Source of the DNA: Oharaeibacter diazotrophicus
GTDB lineage: Bacteria > Pseudomonadota > Alphaproteobacteria > Rhizobiales > Pleomorphomonadaceae
DNA: 64,000 nucleotides
Direction of reading: 5' to 3'
Assembly (NCBI RefSeq): GCF_004362745.1
Contig: NZ_SNXY01000006.1
Coordinates: 1,364,001-1,428,000, forward strand
Shown: in pieces, positions 38,589-57,744 of the stretch
Numbering within the stretch: the stretch's first letter is position 1
Layout: each line of letters begins with the position of its first letter
Notes under the pieces: model-generated
What the model was told of the DNA's origin: nothing
The model's database searches: none
Seen by the model: only the letters and a program-made list of their open reading frames with translations
Position numbers and translations under genes: made by a program

Positions 38589-40411
38589 TCTGCGGCCTGC
38601 TCCGGCTCGACGGCGGCCCCGCTTCGCCCACCACCGTCGCCGCCATGGCGGCGGCGATGACGGCGCCCGGTCTCGCTCCCCGCCTTGCCGTGCGCTGCGA
38701 CGGCCCGGTCGGCCTCGGCGTGCTCGCCTTCTCGCGGGCCCACGCAGCGGCGGTGGTCGCCGACGGCGCCCTGCTCCTCGCCGCCGACGCACGGCTCGAC
38801 GATGCCGGCGAAGCCCCCGAGGCCATACTGGCCCGGGCGATCGGGACCGCCGGCCCCGACTTTCCCGATCGCGTCGACGGCGACTTCGCGGTCGCGGCCT
38901 GGGACGGCGCGCGGCGGCGCCTGCTGCTCGGCCGCGACGCCTTCGGCGTCCGGCCGCTCGCGTACGCCCTCCGGTCGGGGCGCTGGTTCGCCTTCGCCAG
39001 CCTGCCGAAGGGCTTGCACGGCGCCGGTCTCGCCGCCGCCGACTACGATCCCGCCGAACTCGCCGCGCTGTTCCTGCAGGTCTACCACCGCGGCGCGGCG
39101 ACCGGTTTCCGCGAGATCCGGATGCTGCCGGCCGGCTGCTCCCTGTCGATCGCCGCCGACGACGGCGTCCCGCGCCTCTGCCGCGCCTTCGCGCCCGATC
39201 CCGCCACCGTGGGGCGCTGGCGCGGCAGTGCGGACGAGGCCGCCGAAACGCTCCGCATCCTCGCCGACGCGGCGGTGCGCGCGCGCCTGCCCGCGACGGG
39301 TCCGGCGGCCGCTCATCTCTCCGGCGGTCTCGACAGTTCGCCGGTGGCCGTGCTGGCGGCGCGGGCCTTGCGCGAGCGCGGCGACCGATTGCTGGCGCTG
39401 TCGTGGTCGTCGCCGCTGACGCCGGACCGGCCCGGCCGGGACGAGGCCGCGATGGCCGCCGCGGTGCTCGCCGCCGAGCCGGGCATGATCCACCGCGACT
39501 TTCCCTACGGCCTGCCGCTGCCCGACCGGGGCTTCGACCCGGACTGGCCGACCGACCCGATCCATGCCCATCTCGACCTGTCGACCGCCGCCGCGGCCGC
39601 CTTCGGCGCCGGTGTCGTCCTCTCCGGCGTCGGCGGCGATCAGGCGGCGAGCTACGACGGCCGTCACCCCTATCTCGCGCTGCTGACGGCCGGCCGGATC
39701 GGCAGGCTGGTCCGCGAACTGCCGGCGCGGGCGGAGGCCGACGGCGTCGGTCTGGCAAGGGCGATCCACGGCCGGCTGCTCCGGCCCGCCCTCTTCGGCC
39801 GCGACGGCGGGGCGCGCCGGCAGGCCCTGACGGCCGAACGGGCACGCTTCCTGGTGCCGGCGCTCCGCGCCGTCGCGCCCGACCTCGCGCTGCCGCGCCA
39901 ACTCGACGGCTTCCGCCCGGAGGACCGCGTCGGCGCCGTGCTCGACAACCACCTGCCGTCGCGCTGCACCGAGATGGCCTTCGCCGGCGCGCGCCACGGC
40001 GTCGCCTTCGCCTTCCCGCTGCTCGACCGCCGACTGGTGGAGTTCGCCCTCGGCCTGCCGCTCCACCTGATGGTCGACGAGGGCCTGGCGCGCCAGCCGT
40101 GGCGGCGGGCGATGCGCGGCGTGCTGCCGGAAGCGGTGCGGCTGTCGCCCCACAAGCTCGGCGGCTCCGACCCCCGCCACGTCCGCCTCGCCGCCCACGC
40201 CCCGGCGCTGATCGCGGAGGCGGCGGCCCTGAAGCGCCACGACGCCGCGACGGCGATCGTCGACCTCGACCGCGTCGCCGCGGTGCTGGCGCTGCTCGGC
40301 CGCGCCGACGGTCCGCCGGCCGCCGTGCTGAACGGCGCCGCCCGGGCGCTGTCGCTCGCGCGCAACCTCGCCCGGATGGCGGATCAGTCGAAGCTGGCGA
40401 GTTCCACCTGA
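38579..40411 (+). CDS. Asparagine-synthetase-like lasso cyclase (C protein)
   Basis: A 610-residue class B asparagine-synthetase homologue. In lasso biosynthesis this ATP-dependent enzyme adenylates the Asp/Glu side chain and closes the macrolactam. The N-terminal half resembles the glutaminase domain (RVDGDFAVAAWDGARRRLLLGRDAFGVRPL) but its Cys is residue 5, not the N-terminal nucleophile, so glutamine use is unlikely. The synthetase half has the PP-loop SGGLDSS (248-254), VLSGVGGDQAAS and a late LPEAVRLSPHKLGGSD. GTG 38579 starts VRLICGLLRLDGG. Convergent with B2 and overlapping it by 28 bp. Confidence 0.88.
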   Translation: MRLICGLLRLDGGPASPTTVAAMAAAMTAPGLAPRLAVRCDGPVGLGVLAFSRAHAAAVVADGALLLAADARLDDAGEAPEAILARAIGTAGPDFPDRVDGDFAVAAWDGARRRLLLGRDAFGVRPLAYALRSGRWFAFASLPKGLHGAGLAAADYDPAELAALFLQVYHRGAATGFREIRMLPAGCSLSIAADDGVPRLCRAFAPDPATVGRWRGSADEAAETLRILADAAVRARLPATGPAAAHLSGGLDSSPVAVLAARALRERGDRLLALSWSSPLTPDRPGRDEAAMAAAVLAAEPGMIHRDFPYGLPLPDRGFDPDWPTDPIHAHLDLSTAAAAAFGAGVVLSGVGGDQAASYDGRHPYLALLTAGRIGRLVRELPARAEADGVGLARAIHGRLLRPALFGRDGGARRQALTAERARFLVPALRAVAPDLALPRQLDGFRPEDRVGAVLDNHLPSRCTEMAFAGARHGVAFAFPLLDRRLVEFALGLPLHLMVDEGLARQPWRRAMRGVLPEAVRLSPHKLGGSDPRHVRLAAHAPALIAEAAALKRHDAATAIVDLDRVAAVLALLGRADGPPAAVLNGAARALSLARNLARMADQSKLASST

Positions 40412-40782
40412 CCGGGCGCGGCACCGCCGCCGATCAGCACGACGCCGCCGGCGGTGAGCCAGGCGTGGGCGGCGAGACCGCCGTCGGCCGGGCCCGCACT
40501 GAGGTGGAGCCGGGTCGGCAGGCCGCGTCGGCGCAGCATGGTGCGCAGCGCGAGCGCGCGGGAGAGGCAGAGGAAGCGCGAGGGGGCGAAGCGGGTCGCC
40601 CGCTCGACCGCCGCGGCGACGCGGCGGCCGCGCACGACCGTCTCGGTCGGCACCGGCACCGCGGGCGCCTTGGCGAGGCGGCCGGCGAAGCGCCGGAACG
40701 GCACCACGCGGATGGCGACGGTCCAAAGACCGAGCCACGCCGCCGCCTCGATCACCCGGAGCCGCCACAGCCACAAGCCCAT
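40384..40782 (-). CDS. Transglutaminase-like lasso leader peptidase (B2)
   Basis: A 132-residue Transglut_core3 protein that removes the leader from the precursor. It has Cys72 in RFLCLSRALALRTMLRRRGLPTRL and His106 in LAAHAWLTAGG, the catalytic pair of B2 proteins. The third residue is less clear; Asp132 at the very C-terminus is the only candidate. An N-terminal hydrophobic/basic segment (residues 2-35, with LWLWRLRVIEAAAWLGLWTVAIR) is typical. ATG 40782. It is on the opposite strand from B1 and C and convergent with C, which is unusual, so it needs its own promoter. Confidence 0.86.
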   Translation of the reverse strand: MGLWLWRLRVIEAAAWLGLWTVAIRVVPFRRFAGRLAKAPAVPVPTETVVRGRRVAAAVERATRFAPSRFLCLSRALALRTMLRRRGLPTRLHLSAGPADGGLAAHAWLTAGGVVLIGGGAAPGQVELASFD

Positions 40783-41090
40783 TCTCACGTCACCCGCACC
40801 CGAACGTCCCGTCGGTCGCGACGGTAGCGCCGAGGCCCGCGTCCTGTCCATGCCCGGCGGCCGGCGCGGGCCGGAAGCGGCCGTCGGCGCGTGCGACACC
40901 CGAGTTTCTTCGACGTCGTAAATTTCCCCGCAACCACGTCGCACGATCTCCGGCGCGCGAGCGGTCCACCATGCCCCGGTTCGCGTTAGGAGTCTGGAGG
41001 CGAGTCGCGCCAAGATGCCGGACCGGTCGATTCGGGCCGGCCCACAACAGCTCAGCGACCCCCCTCAGAACAAGATCGAGCGGGCCGGGC
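40783..41090. other. Intergenic region between lasso B2 and a small hypothetical gene
   Basis: A 308-bp gap with divergent starts at both ends (B2 leftward, the small gene rightward). The B2 frame happens to stay open on the minus strand to 41013, but the extra sequence is Arg/Pro-rich and not B2-like, so I treat it as non-coding. A short A/T-rich patch (GTAAATTTCC, about 40918-40927) could hold the B2 promoter. No RNA gene or repeat seen. Confidence 0.5.
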
Positions 41091-41462
41091 ATGATTGCGA
41101 CCACCAACGACGCCGACGGTTCGGCGGGCGCCGGACGGTGTCCGGCCGCGGAGGCGGAGGATCTCGGGCACGTCCTGCGCCTGATGCGGCTGCTGCTCAC
41201 CGCGGTCGACTACGCCGGAACCGACGGACTGACGCTCGAGCGCGACTCGGCGCTGGTCGGTCTGGTGCGCACGCTGGTCGGCCGTCAGGGCACGTCTCCC
41301 CACTCCACCCGCACCGCGGTGATGGCGCTGCGCGACCTCGTCTGGCGCGTCGACACCGCCCGCGCCCTCCTCTCCGCGCGGGTCGACGAGGCCGGCCGGC
41401 GCGAACTCGACGTGCTGCTCGACACCGACGACATCCACCTCTTCCTGCGCCAGGAGCGCTGA
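41091..41462 (+). CDS. Small hypothetical protein
   Basis: A 123-residue acidic helical protein starting MIATTNDADGS at ATG 41091. The C-terminal 90 residues form predicted helices with LRLMRLLLTAVDYAG, VGLVRTLVGRQG and LRDLVWRVDTARALLSARVDEAGR. No known motif, no membrane segment. It lies between the lasso region and prfC, 163 bp before prfC. Not recognised; length and codon use support a real gene. Confidence 0.6.
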   Translation: MIATTNDADGSAGAGRCPAAEAEDLGHVLRLMRLLLTAVDYAGTDGLTLERDSALVGLVRTLVGRQGTSPHSTRTAVMALRDLVWRVDTARALLSARVDEAGRRELDVLLDTDDIHLFLRQER

Positions 41463-41625
41463 GCGGCGGCCTGCGCCGCGGTGCGAAGCGCTTGACCTCT
41501 CCGGCGCGAGCGACGATACCCACGGCTTCCGTGAACCGCGGGCGTCGTCCGGGGTCGGCGACCGTCTCGCGCGCCGGCCGGATCCGCCCGGCCGGACACC
41601 GCCGAGACGAGGTCGACCGAGCGCC

Positions 41626-43239
<1,614 letters not shown>

Positions 43240-43542
43240 CCGTTCCGCCGCACTCGGACATCCGATTGCGAAGGCTACGTTGCACTGCGATGCGATCCGC
43301 GGCAGGATCGTCCCATATGGATTTGCCTTCGGATCCTCGACGGGGGCCATTGGCGCCCGTCCGGCCGCGATCTTCGCCGCGGTCGGGCCGTCGGGGAAAC
43401 GGGTGTTGTGCGGCGCAGCATCGGCAATGGACCGTAACGGGGGAAGCGATGACCGATCCTGTTTCCGTCGCCTGCGCCTGATTCGCGGCTCCACGGGGAG
43501 CCGGTTCGTTTTCGAGCGGTGTTTCGTTCCTTCAGAGGTTCC
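43240..43542. promoter_or_regulatory. Upstream region of the PKS gene
   Basis: A 303-bp gap between prfC and the PKS start. An in-frame GTG at 43519 could extend the PKS N-terminus by 8 residues, but ATG 43543 has AGAGG five bases upstream and leads straight into the KS domain. The open frames within the gap have no family-like sequence. It should hold the promoter of the rkp-like operon. No operator or hairpin recognised. Confidence 0.45.
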
Positions 43543-51089
<7,547 letters not shown>

Positions 51090-51090
<1 letters not shown>

Positions 51091-52469
51091 TGCCGGACCA
51101 GAAGCGCGGTTACGGGGGCGTCTCGGGAGCCGCCAAGGATGCCCTGATCGCCGGGCTGCGGGAGGCGAGCCGCAACCGGCGTCAGCGTCCCGACCTGCCG
51201 GCGCCGGCGCTCGGCAAGGAGCGCGTGGCCAAGGCCTACGACTTCTCCCAGCTCGAGGACTACCGGCAGCTCCGGCTGCACCGCGCCGCCGCCGACATGC
51301 TCGGCATCGAGAACCCGTTCTTCCGCTCCCACGACGGGCTGGCCGCCGGCACCACGTCGATCGCCGGCCGCTCGTTCCTGAACTTCGCCTCCTACAACTA
51401 CCTCGGCCTCAACGGCCATCCCGCGGTGACCGCCGCCGCCAAGGCGGCGATCGACCGCTACGGCGTGTCGGTGTCGGCGAGCCGGCTGGTCGCCGGCGAG
51501 CGGCCGTTCCACCGTGAGCTCGAGCGCGCGCTCGCCGGCCTGCACGGCGTCGAGGACGCGGTGGTGATGGTGAGCGGCCACGCCACCAACGTCTCCACCA
51601 TCGGCACGCTGATGGGCCCGAAGGATCTCGTCCTGATGGACGCCCTGATCCACAATTCGGTCGCCGAGGGGGCGCGGATGGCAGGCGCCGCCCGCATGAC
51701 CTTCCCGCACAACGACTGGCAGGCGGTCGCCGACCTGCTCGGCCGGGTGCGGAGCCAGTACCGCAACGTGCTGATCGTCGTCGAGGGCATCTACTCGATG
51801 GACGGCGATCACCCGGACCTCGCCCGCTTCGTCCAGGTCAAGTCCGACTTCGACGCCTGGCTGATGGTCGACGAGGCCCATTCGCTCGGCGTGCTCGGCG
51901 CCACCGGGCGCGGCATCGCCGAGCACCTCGACGTCGACCCGCGCAGCGTCGAGATGTGGATGGGCACGCTGTCGAAGACGCTGTCCGGCTGCGGCGGCTA
52001 CATCGCCGGTTCGTCGGCGCTGGTCGAATACCTGAAGGTCAAGGCGCCCGGCTTCGTCTACTCGGTCGGCCTGCCGGCGCCGGTGGCCGCCGCGGCGATC
52101 GCGTCGATCGAGGTGCTGCGCGAGGAGCCGCAGCGCGTCGCCCGGCTGCACCAGAACGGCCTGCGCTTCCTCGAGAAGGCCCACGCCGCCGGCCTCGACA
52201 CCGGCCACGCCATGGGCTACGCGGTCGTCCCGGTGATCGTCGGCGACAGCGCCCAGACCGCCGTCCTCGCCGACCGGATCTATCGGCGCGGCCTCAACGC
52301 CCTGCCGATCATCTATCCGGCCGTGCCGGAGAAGGGCGCCCGCCTGCGCTTCTTCATCACCTCCGAGCACACCGACGAGCACATCGACACCGCGGTCCGG
52401 ATCACAGCGGAGGAACTCTCCGAGGTGCAGAATCAGGGCAGCGTCCTGAAGCAGCTCGTCGGCCGCTGA
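51090..52469 (+). CDS. rkpG: PLP-dependent alpha-oxoamine synthase (RkpG-like)
   Basis: A 459-residue alpha-oxoamine synthase related to serine palmitoyltransferase and 8-amino-7-oxononanoate synthase. It condenses an amino acid with an acyl thioester, losing CO2. The family core spans about residues 85-440: FASYNYLGLNGHP, VSASRLVAGER, MDALIHNSVAEGARM, VEGIYSMDGD, DEAHSLGVLG and the PLP Lys296 in TLSKTLSGCGGYIAG. The N-terminal 85 residues are an extension beyond plain AONS, perhaps docking on the PKS. Start ATG 51090 overlaps the PKS stop by one base (TGATG). It probably off-loads the PKS chain onto an amino acid, giving a sphingoid-like amino ketone. Confidence 0.88.
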
Positions 52470-52470
52470 A

Positions 52471-52494
52471 GGCCGGGCGCGAGCGCGCCCGGCC
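52471..52494. terminator. Hairpin between convergent rkpG-like and rkpH-like genes
   Basis: GGCCGGGCGC (52471-52480), loop GAGC, then GCGCCCGGCC (52485-52494): a perfect 10-bp stem one base after the rkpG-like stop and 18 bp from the end of the convergent gene. It can serve both strands; no T-run. Confidence 0.65.
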
Positions 52495-52512
52495 CGCCCC
52501 GGCACACTCTGT

Positions 52513-53301
52513 TCAGCGCCCGTCGTCGGGCTCGACGCGGGCGCGGAAGCCGCGGTTGGTCCAGTCCGACAACGCCGGCGGCAGCAGCATGTTGAGCATG
52601 GTGCCGAGCGTGAGCAGGAACGGGAAGGCGATCACGCCGCGGCCGCGGCGGAGCCGGTCGGCGATGTGCGCCGCGGCCTTCTCCGCCGAGATCTCGAACG
52701 GCTTGTAGCCGACGTGCCGGGCCGACATCGGCGACGTCACGAAGCCCGGATAGACCACGCTCACCCGGATGCCATAGCTCCTCAGCCAGCCGCGCAGGGC
52801 GATGCCGTAGCCGCGCACCGCCATCTTGGTGGCGCTGTAGGACGGCAGGTCCGGCTGCGGCCTCAGCGCCGCCAGCGACGACACCAGCGCGACATGTCCG
52901 CGCCGCCGCGCGATCAGGCGCGGCAGCATCGGCTCGACGGTGTTGAGCATGCCGCCGTAGTTGATCTCCATCAGGCGCCGGCTGACGCCCTCGGCCTCCG
53001 GCTTGTCGCCGGGTGCGAGGCCGGCGGAGACGCCGGCGTTGGCGATCAGGAGGTCGACCGGATGACGGTCGTCGAATTTCTCCAGCATGTAGCGCGTCAT
53101 CACGGGATCGCGGACGTCGACCAGCGAGATCTCGACCGCCGCCCCCTTCTCCCGGCAGGCGTCGGCGACGGTGCGCAGGCGCTCGGCGTCGCGGGCGATC
53201 AGGCAGAGCGTGACGCCCGGTGCGGCGAAGGCGCGCGCGAGCGCCGCGCCGATGCCGCTGGAGGCCCCGGTGATCACGATGGTGGAGTAGTTCGTCGGCA
53301 T
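52513..53301 (-). CDS. rkpH: Short-chain dehydrogenase/reductase (RkpH-like)
   Basis: A 262-residue classical SDR: cofactor loop TGASSGIG (residues 11-18), NAG in LLIANAGVSAG, catalytic Ser in VSSLAALRPQ and YSATK (Tyr and Lys). The C-terminal part (PFLLTLGTMLNMLLPPALSDW) is hydrophobic and suggests membrane contact, as in 3-ketosphinganine reductases. In this setting it may reduce the keto group of the amino-ketone made by the rkpG-like enzyme. ATG 53301 lies 4 bp after the end of the capsule gene, so the two form one leftward operon. Confidence 0.85.
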   Translation of the reverse strand: MPTNYSTIVITGASSGIGAALARAFAAPGVTLCLIARDAERLRTVADACREKGAAVEISLVDVRDPVMTRYMLEKFDDRHPVDLLIANAGVSAGLAPGDKPEAEGVSRRLMEINYGGMLNTVEPMLPRLIARRRGHVALVSSLAALRPQPDLPSYSATKMAVRGYGIALRGWLRSYGIRVSVVYPGFVTSPMSARHVGYKPFEISAEKAAAHIADRLRRGRGVIAFPFLLTLGTMLNMLLPPALSDWTNRGFRARVEPDDGR

Positions 53302-53305
53302 CGGC

Positions 53306-54598
53306 TCAACCCTTCTCGGAGCGCCACTCGTCGAGCCGCCGGAAGGCGACCGTGCGGGGGCGCGGCGGTCCCGGCAGCCTAAGCTCCGGCTCCAGGATGC
53401 GTTCCGCGACATTGGAAGCGCCGAGGTCCATGGCGTGTTCCGCCGTGAAACCGCCGCGCACCTGGCTCGCCCAGGCGAGCGCCCGGACGAAGTCGCGCGC
53501 CAGACTTGGATCCGGCGGCACCGGTTCGCGCCAGAAGGCCGCGAGCGGGCCCTGGTGGGTCAGGCCGGCGACGTCGTAGACCGCATTGCCGAGCGCCGCC
53601 ACCGGCCGCCCCGCCGCCAGCGCGGTGACGCCGACCGTCGAGTTGACGGTGACGACGCCGGCGGCGCCCGCCAGCATGGCGTCGAGGTCTCCGCCGTCGA
53701 CCACGTGCGCCCGGTCCGCGACGCCGACCGCCGCCGCCATCCGCGCGATCCGGCGCGGCCACGCCGCGAGACCGTTGTCGAGCGGGTGCACCTTGAACAG
53801 CAGCCGGGCCTCGGCCGGTGCGTTGCGGGCGAAGGAGGCGAGGATCCACGCCACCGCGTCGTCGAGATGCGGGAACGGGCTGTGGACGCGGATCTGGAAG
53901 TCGGTGGCGAGTTGCAGCGGCACCAGGAAGGTCGGCCGCGGATCGGCGGCGAGCGCCGCCAGCACGGCCGCGGTGCGGCGGGCGGTGCGCCCCTCGGTCG
54001 CGAGCTTCAGGATCCAGCCGCCGTATTCCACCGCGGCGTGGTCGATGGCGTAGCGGCGGTAGCGCGGGAAGGTGAAGGGGTTGCCGAACACGTTGGCGAG
54101 GTTGTAGGCGACGTCCCAGGCGGCGTATTTCAGGAAGCTCGCGCCGCCGAGCGGCGCGAGGTCCGGATCGGGCCGCCCGGCCGCCATCCGGCGGATCGCC
54201 TCGGCCTCGCGCGGAAAGCGCGAGAAGGACGACAGCCCGTCCGGCTCCACGGTGATCCAGTCGGGCCGGAGATAGCCGTGTTCGATCGCGTGGACGCGGA
54301 TGCCGAGGTCGTGCGCCACCGGGATCGCCGCCGCCTGATAGGGCCGGCTGTCGCCGAGCAGGGCGAGGTCGGTGACGGCCTCCTCCGCCATGAAGCGGCG
54401 GACGAAGCCGGACCAGTCCGTAAGGGAGCCCCGATAGTCGCGTGCGCCCGGCAGCCGCCAGAACAGACGGTCGCCGAGGGCGAGATTGAGGCGTCGCACG
54501 TCATGGCCACGATCGAGGACGGCACGGGCCACCCGCGCCATGAAGGGCGAAGACGGCCCCTGGAGGAACAGGACGCGCCGCTTCGAAGTGGCCGCCAT
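53306..54598 (-). CDS. KpsS-like capsule polysaccharide synthesis/export protein, copy 1
   Basis: A 430-residue Capsule_synth protein. Key segments are RRVLFLQGPSSPF at the N-terminus, LGDRLFWRLPGARDYRG, AIEHGYLRPDWITVE, FKVHPLDNGLAAWP, VVTVNSTVGVTALAAG and AVYDVAGLTHQGPLAAFWREP. These match KpsS-type beta-Kdo transferases that start the poly-Kdo linker of group 2-type capsules, and the capsule proteins of the rhizobial rkp region. It works at the cytoplasmic face. ATG 54598 follows AGGGGAG. It leads a two-gene leftward operon with the rkpH-like gene and is divergent from its own paralogue. Confidence 0.86.
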   Translation of the reverse strand: MAATSKRRVLFLQGPSSPFMARVARAVLDRGHDVRRLNLALGDRLFWRLPGARDYRGSLTDWSGFVRRFMAEEAVTDLALLGDSRPYQAAAIPVAHDLGIRVHAIEHGYLRPDWITVEPDGLSSFSRFPREAEAIRRMAAGRPDPDLAPLGGASFLKYAAWDVAYNLANVFGNPFTFPRYRRYAIDHAAVEYGGWILKLATEGRTARRTAAVLAALAADPRPTFLVPLQLATDFQIRVHSPFPHLDDAVAWILASFARNAPAEARLLFKVHPLDNGLAAWPRRIARMAAAVGVADRAHVVDGGDLDAMLAGAAGVVTVNSTVGVTALAAGRPVAALGNAVYDVAGLTHQGPLAAFWREPVPPDPSLARDFVRALAWASQVRGGFTAEHAMDLGASNVAERILEPELRLPGPPRPRTVAFRRLDEWRSEKG

Positions 54599-54796
54599 GC
54601 GCTCGCTCGCTCCCCTCTCCGCCTCGCCTTCGACGCGTCGGCGGCGCAAGCCCCGCATTTGGGAGGGTGCCCCGACGTCGCCTCCCCTCTTAGCCGAAAC
54701 ACCGACGCGCCGCCATTGACACGGGGCGAGCCGGACGGCTACCGAAGGCGTCACGAAGCACGGACGCGTGACAAGTCGGGTCGCACCAAGGACATC
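54599..54796. promoter_or_regulatory. Shared divergent promoter region of the two KpsS-like genes
   Basis: A 198-bp region between two divergent paralogues with no gene of its own. It must hold both promoters, so the two copies could be co-regulated. An A/C-rich patch at 54690-54720 is slightly lower in GC. No operator or palindrome was recognised. Confidence 0.45.
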
Positions 54797-56086
54797 ATGA
54801 CGGGGAAGACGGCCCGCACGATCCTGCTCCTCCAGGGGCCGCCGACCCTGTTCTGGACTGAACTGGCCGACGGTTTCGAGGCTGCCGGGCACCGGGTCCT
54901 CAAGGTCCACTTCTGCATGGGCGACTGGATCTTCTGGCGCCGCCGCGGGGCCCGCAACTACCGGGGTCGCTTCAAGAACTGGCGCCGCTGGCTGGAGCGT
55001 TTCGTCGCCGCCGAGGGCGTCACCGACATCCTCTACTACGCCGATCGCCTGCCCTATCACGTGGTCGCGCGCGAGGTCGCCGAGTATCTCGGTCTCAACG
55101 CCTACGCCGTCGAATTCGGCTACCTGCGCCCCGACTGGCTGACGCTGGAACGGGGCGGCATGGGGGCGTGGTCGCACTTCCCGAACGACCCCGACGAAAT
55201 CCGCCGCGCCGCCCGCGACCTGCCCGAGCCGGTGATGCACTCGGCGTTCGGCTACAAGTTCAACCAGGAAGCCTTCGGCGAGGTGACATTCCACCTCTCC
55301 GCCGAGATCCTGCGCCTCGCCTACCCGTTCTACCGGCACGACACCTATTACCACCCCTATCTCGACTATCTCTCCTGGATCCCGCGGCTGGTGAAGGTGA
55401 AGGGCGCGCTCGCCCACGCCAACGCGGTCTGTCACAAGCTCTGGGACGCCAGGACGCCCTATTTCCTGCTCGCGCTGCAGCTCCAGAGCGACTACCAGAT
55501 CCGCGCCAACTCGCCCTACCGCCATCTCTCCGAGATGCTCGAGGAGGTGATCGGCTCGTTCTCCCACGACGCCGACCCGGGCGACCATCTCGTCGTCAAG
55601 ATCCACCCGCTCGACAACGGCTTCGAGAACTGGCCGCGTGTCGTCGCCGAGATCGCCGCCCGGCACCGGGTCAGCGATCGCGTCCACGCCATCGACGGCG
55701 GGCTGCTCTCCAAGCTGATCGACCACGCCAAGGGCGTCGTGGTGGTGAACTCGACCGTCGGCCTGCACGCCATCCGCGCGGGCTGCCCGACCAAGGTGCT
55801 CGGCATCGCCGTGTTCGACGTGCCCGGCCTGACCGACCAGGGCTCGCTGACCGACTTCTGGCGCGAGCCGGCCCCGGTCGACCCGGACCTCACCGACGCC
55901 TACGTCCGCCTGATGGCCCACGCCATCCAGATCAAGGGCTCGTTCTACAATCCCGCCGGCCGCGCCGCCGCGATCCCGGAGATCGTGCGCCGGGTCGAGG
56001 CCGATCTCGTCAACGACCGCGCCCTGGTGCCGGTACCGCCGCGCCTCTCGCGCGCCAAGCGCATCGGCGTCCCCGCGATCCCCTGA
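54797..56086 (+). CDS. KpsS-like capsule polysaccharide synthesis/export protein, copy 2
   Basis: A 429-residue paralogue of the divergent gene. The same landmarks appear in the same order: ILLLQGPPTLFW, MGDWIFWRRRGARNYRG, AVEFGYLRPDWLTLE, VKIHPLDNGFENWP, VVVNSTVGLHAIRAG and FDVPGLTDQGSLTDFWREP. KpsS-type Kdo transfer is the likely activity. Having two copies suggests either different acceptor lipids or linker positions, or a duplication that diverged. ATG 54797 has AAGGA close upstream. It is convergent with the oppDF gene, 28 bp away. Confidence 0.87.
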   Translation: MTGKTARTILLLQGPPTLFWTELADGFEAAGHRVLKVHFCMGDWIFWRRRGARNYRGRFKNWRRWLERFVAAEGVTDILYYADRLPYHVVAREVAEYLGLNAYAVEFGYLRPDWLTLERGGMGAWSHFPNDPDEIRRAARDLPEPVMHSAFGYKFNQEAFGEVTFHLSAEILRLAYPFYRHDTYYHPYLDYLSWIPRLVKVKGALAHANAVCHKLWDARTPYFLLALQLQSDYQIRANSPYRHLSEMLEEVIGSFSHDADPGDHLVVKIHPLDNGFENWPRVVAEIAARHRVSDRVHAIDGGLLSKLIDHAKGVVVVNSTVGLHAIRAGCPTKVLGIAVFDVPGLTDQGSLTDFWREPAPVDPDLTDAYVRLMAHAIQIKGSFYNPAGRAAAIPEIVRRVEADLVNDRALVPVPPRLSRAKRIGVPAIP

Positions 56087-56114
56087 CGGAACCGCGGGGG
56101 ACATCCGGCGCGGC

Positions 56115-57719
<1,605 letters not shown>

Positions 57720-57744
57720 GCCTTCGTCTCCTGGCGGGTTCGGG

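Noticed and set aside
40783-41013. 77-residue N-terminal extension of lasso B2
   Set aside because: The frame is open, but the sequence is Arg/Pro-rich; B2 proteins are about 130-150 residues, as obtained from ATG 40782.
53435-54796. Fusion of antisense sequence to the second KpsS-like gene (long plus-strand frame)
   Set aside because: The sequence before 54797 is antisense to copy 1 and low-complexity; homology begins at the ATG at 54797.
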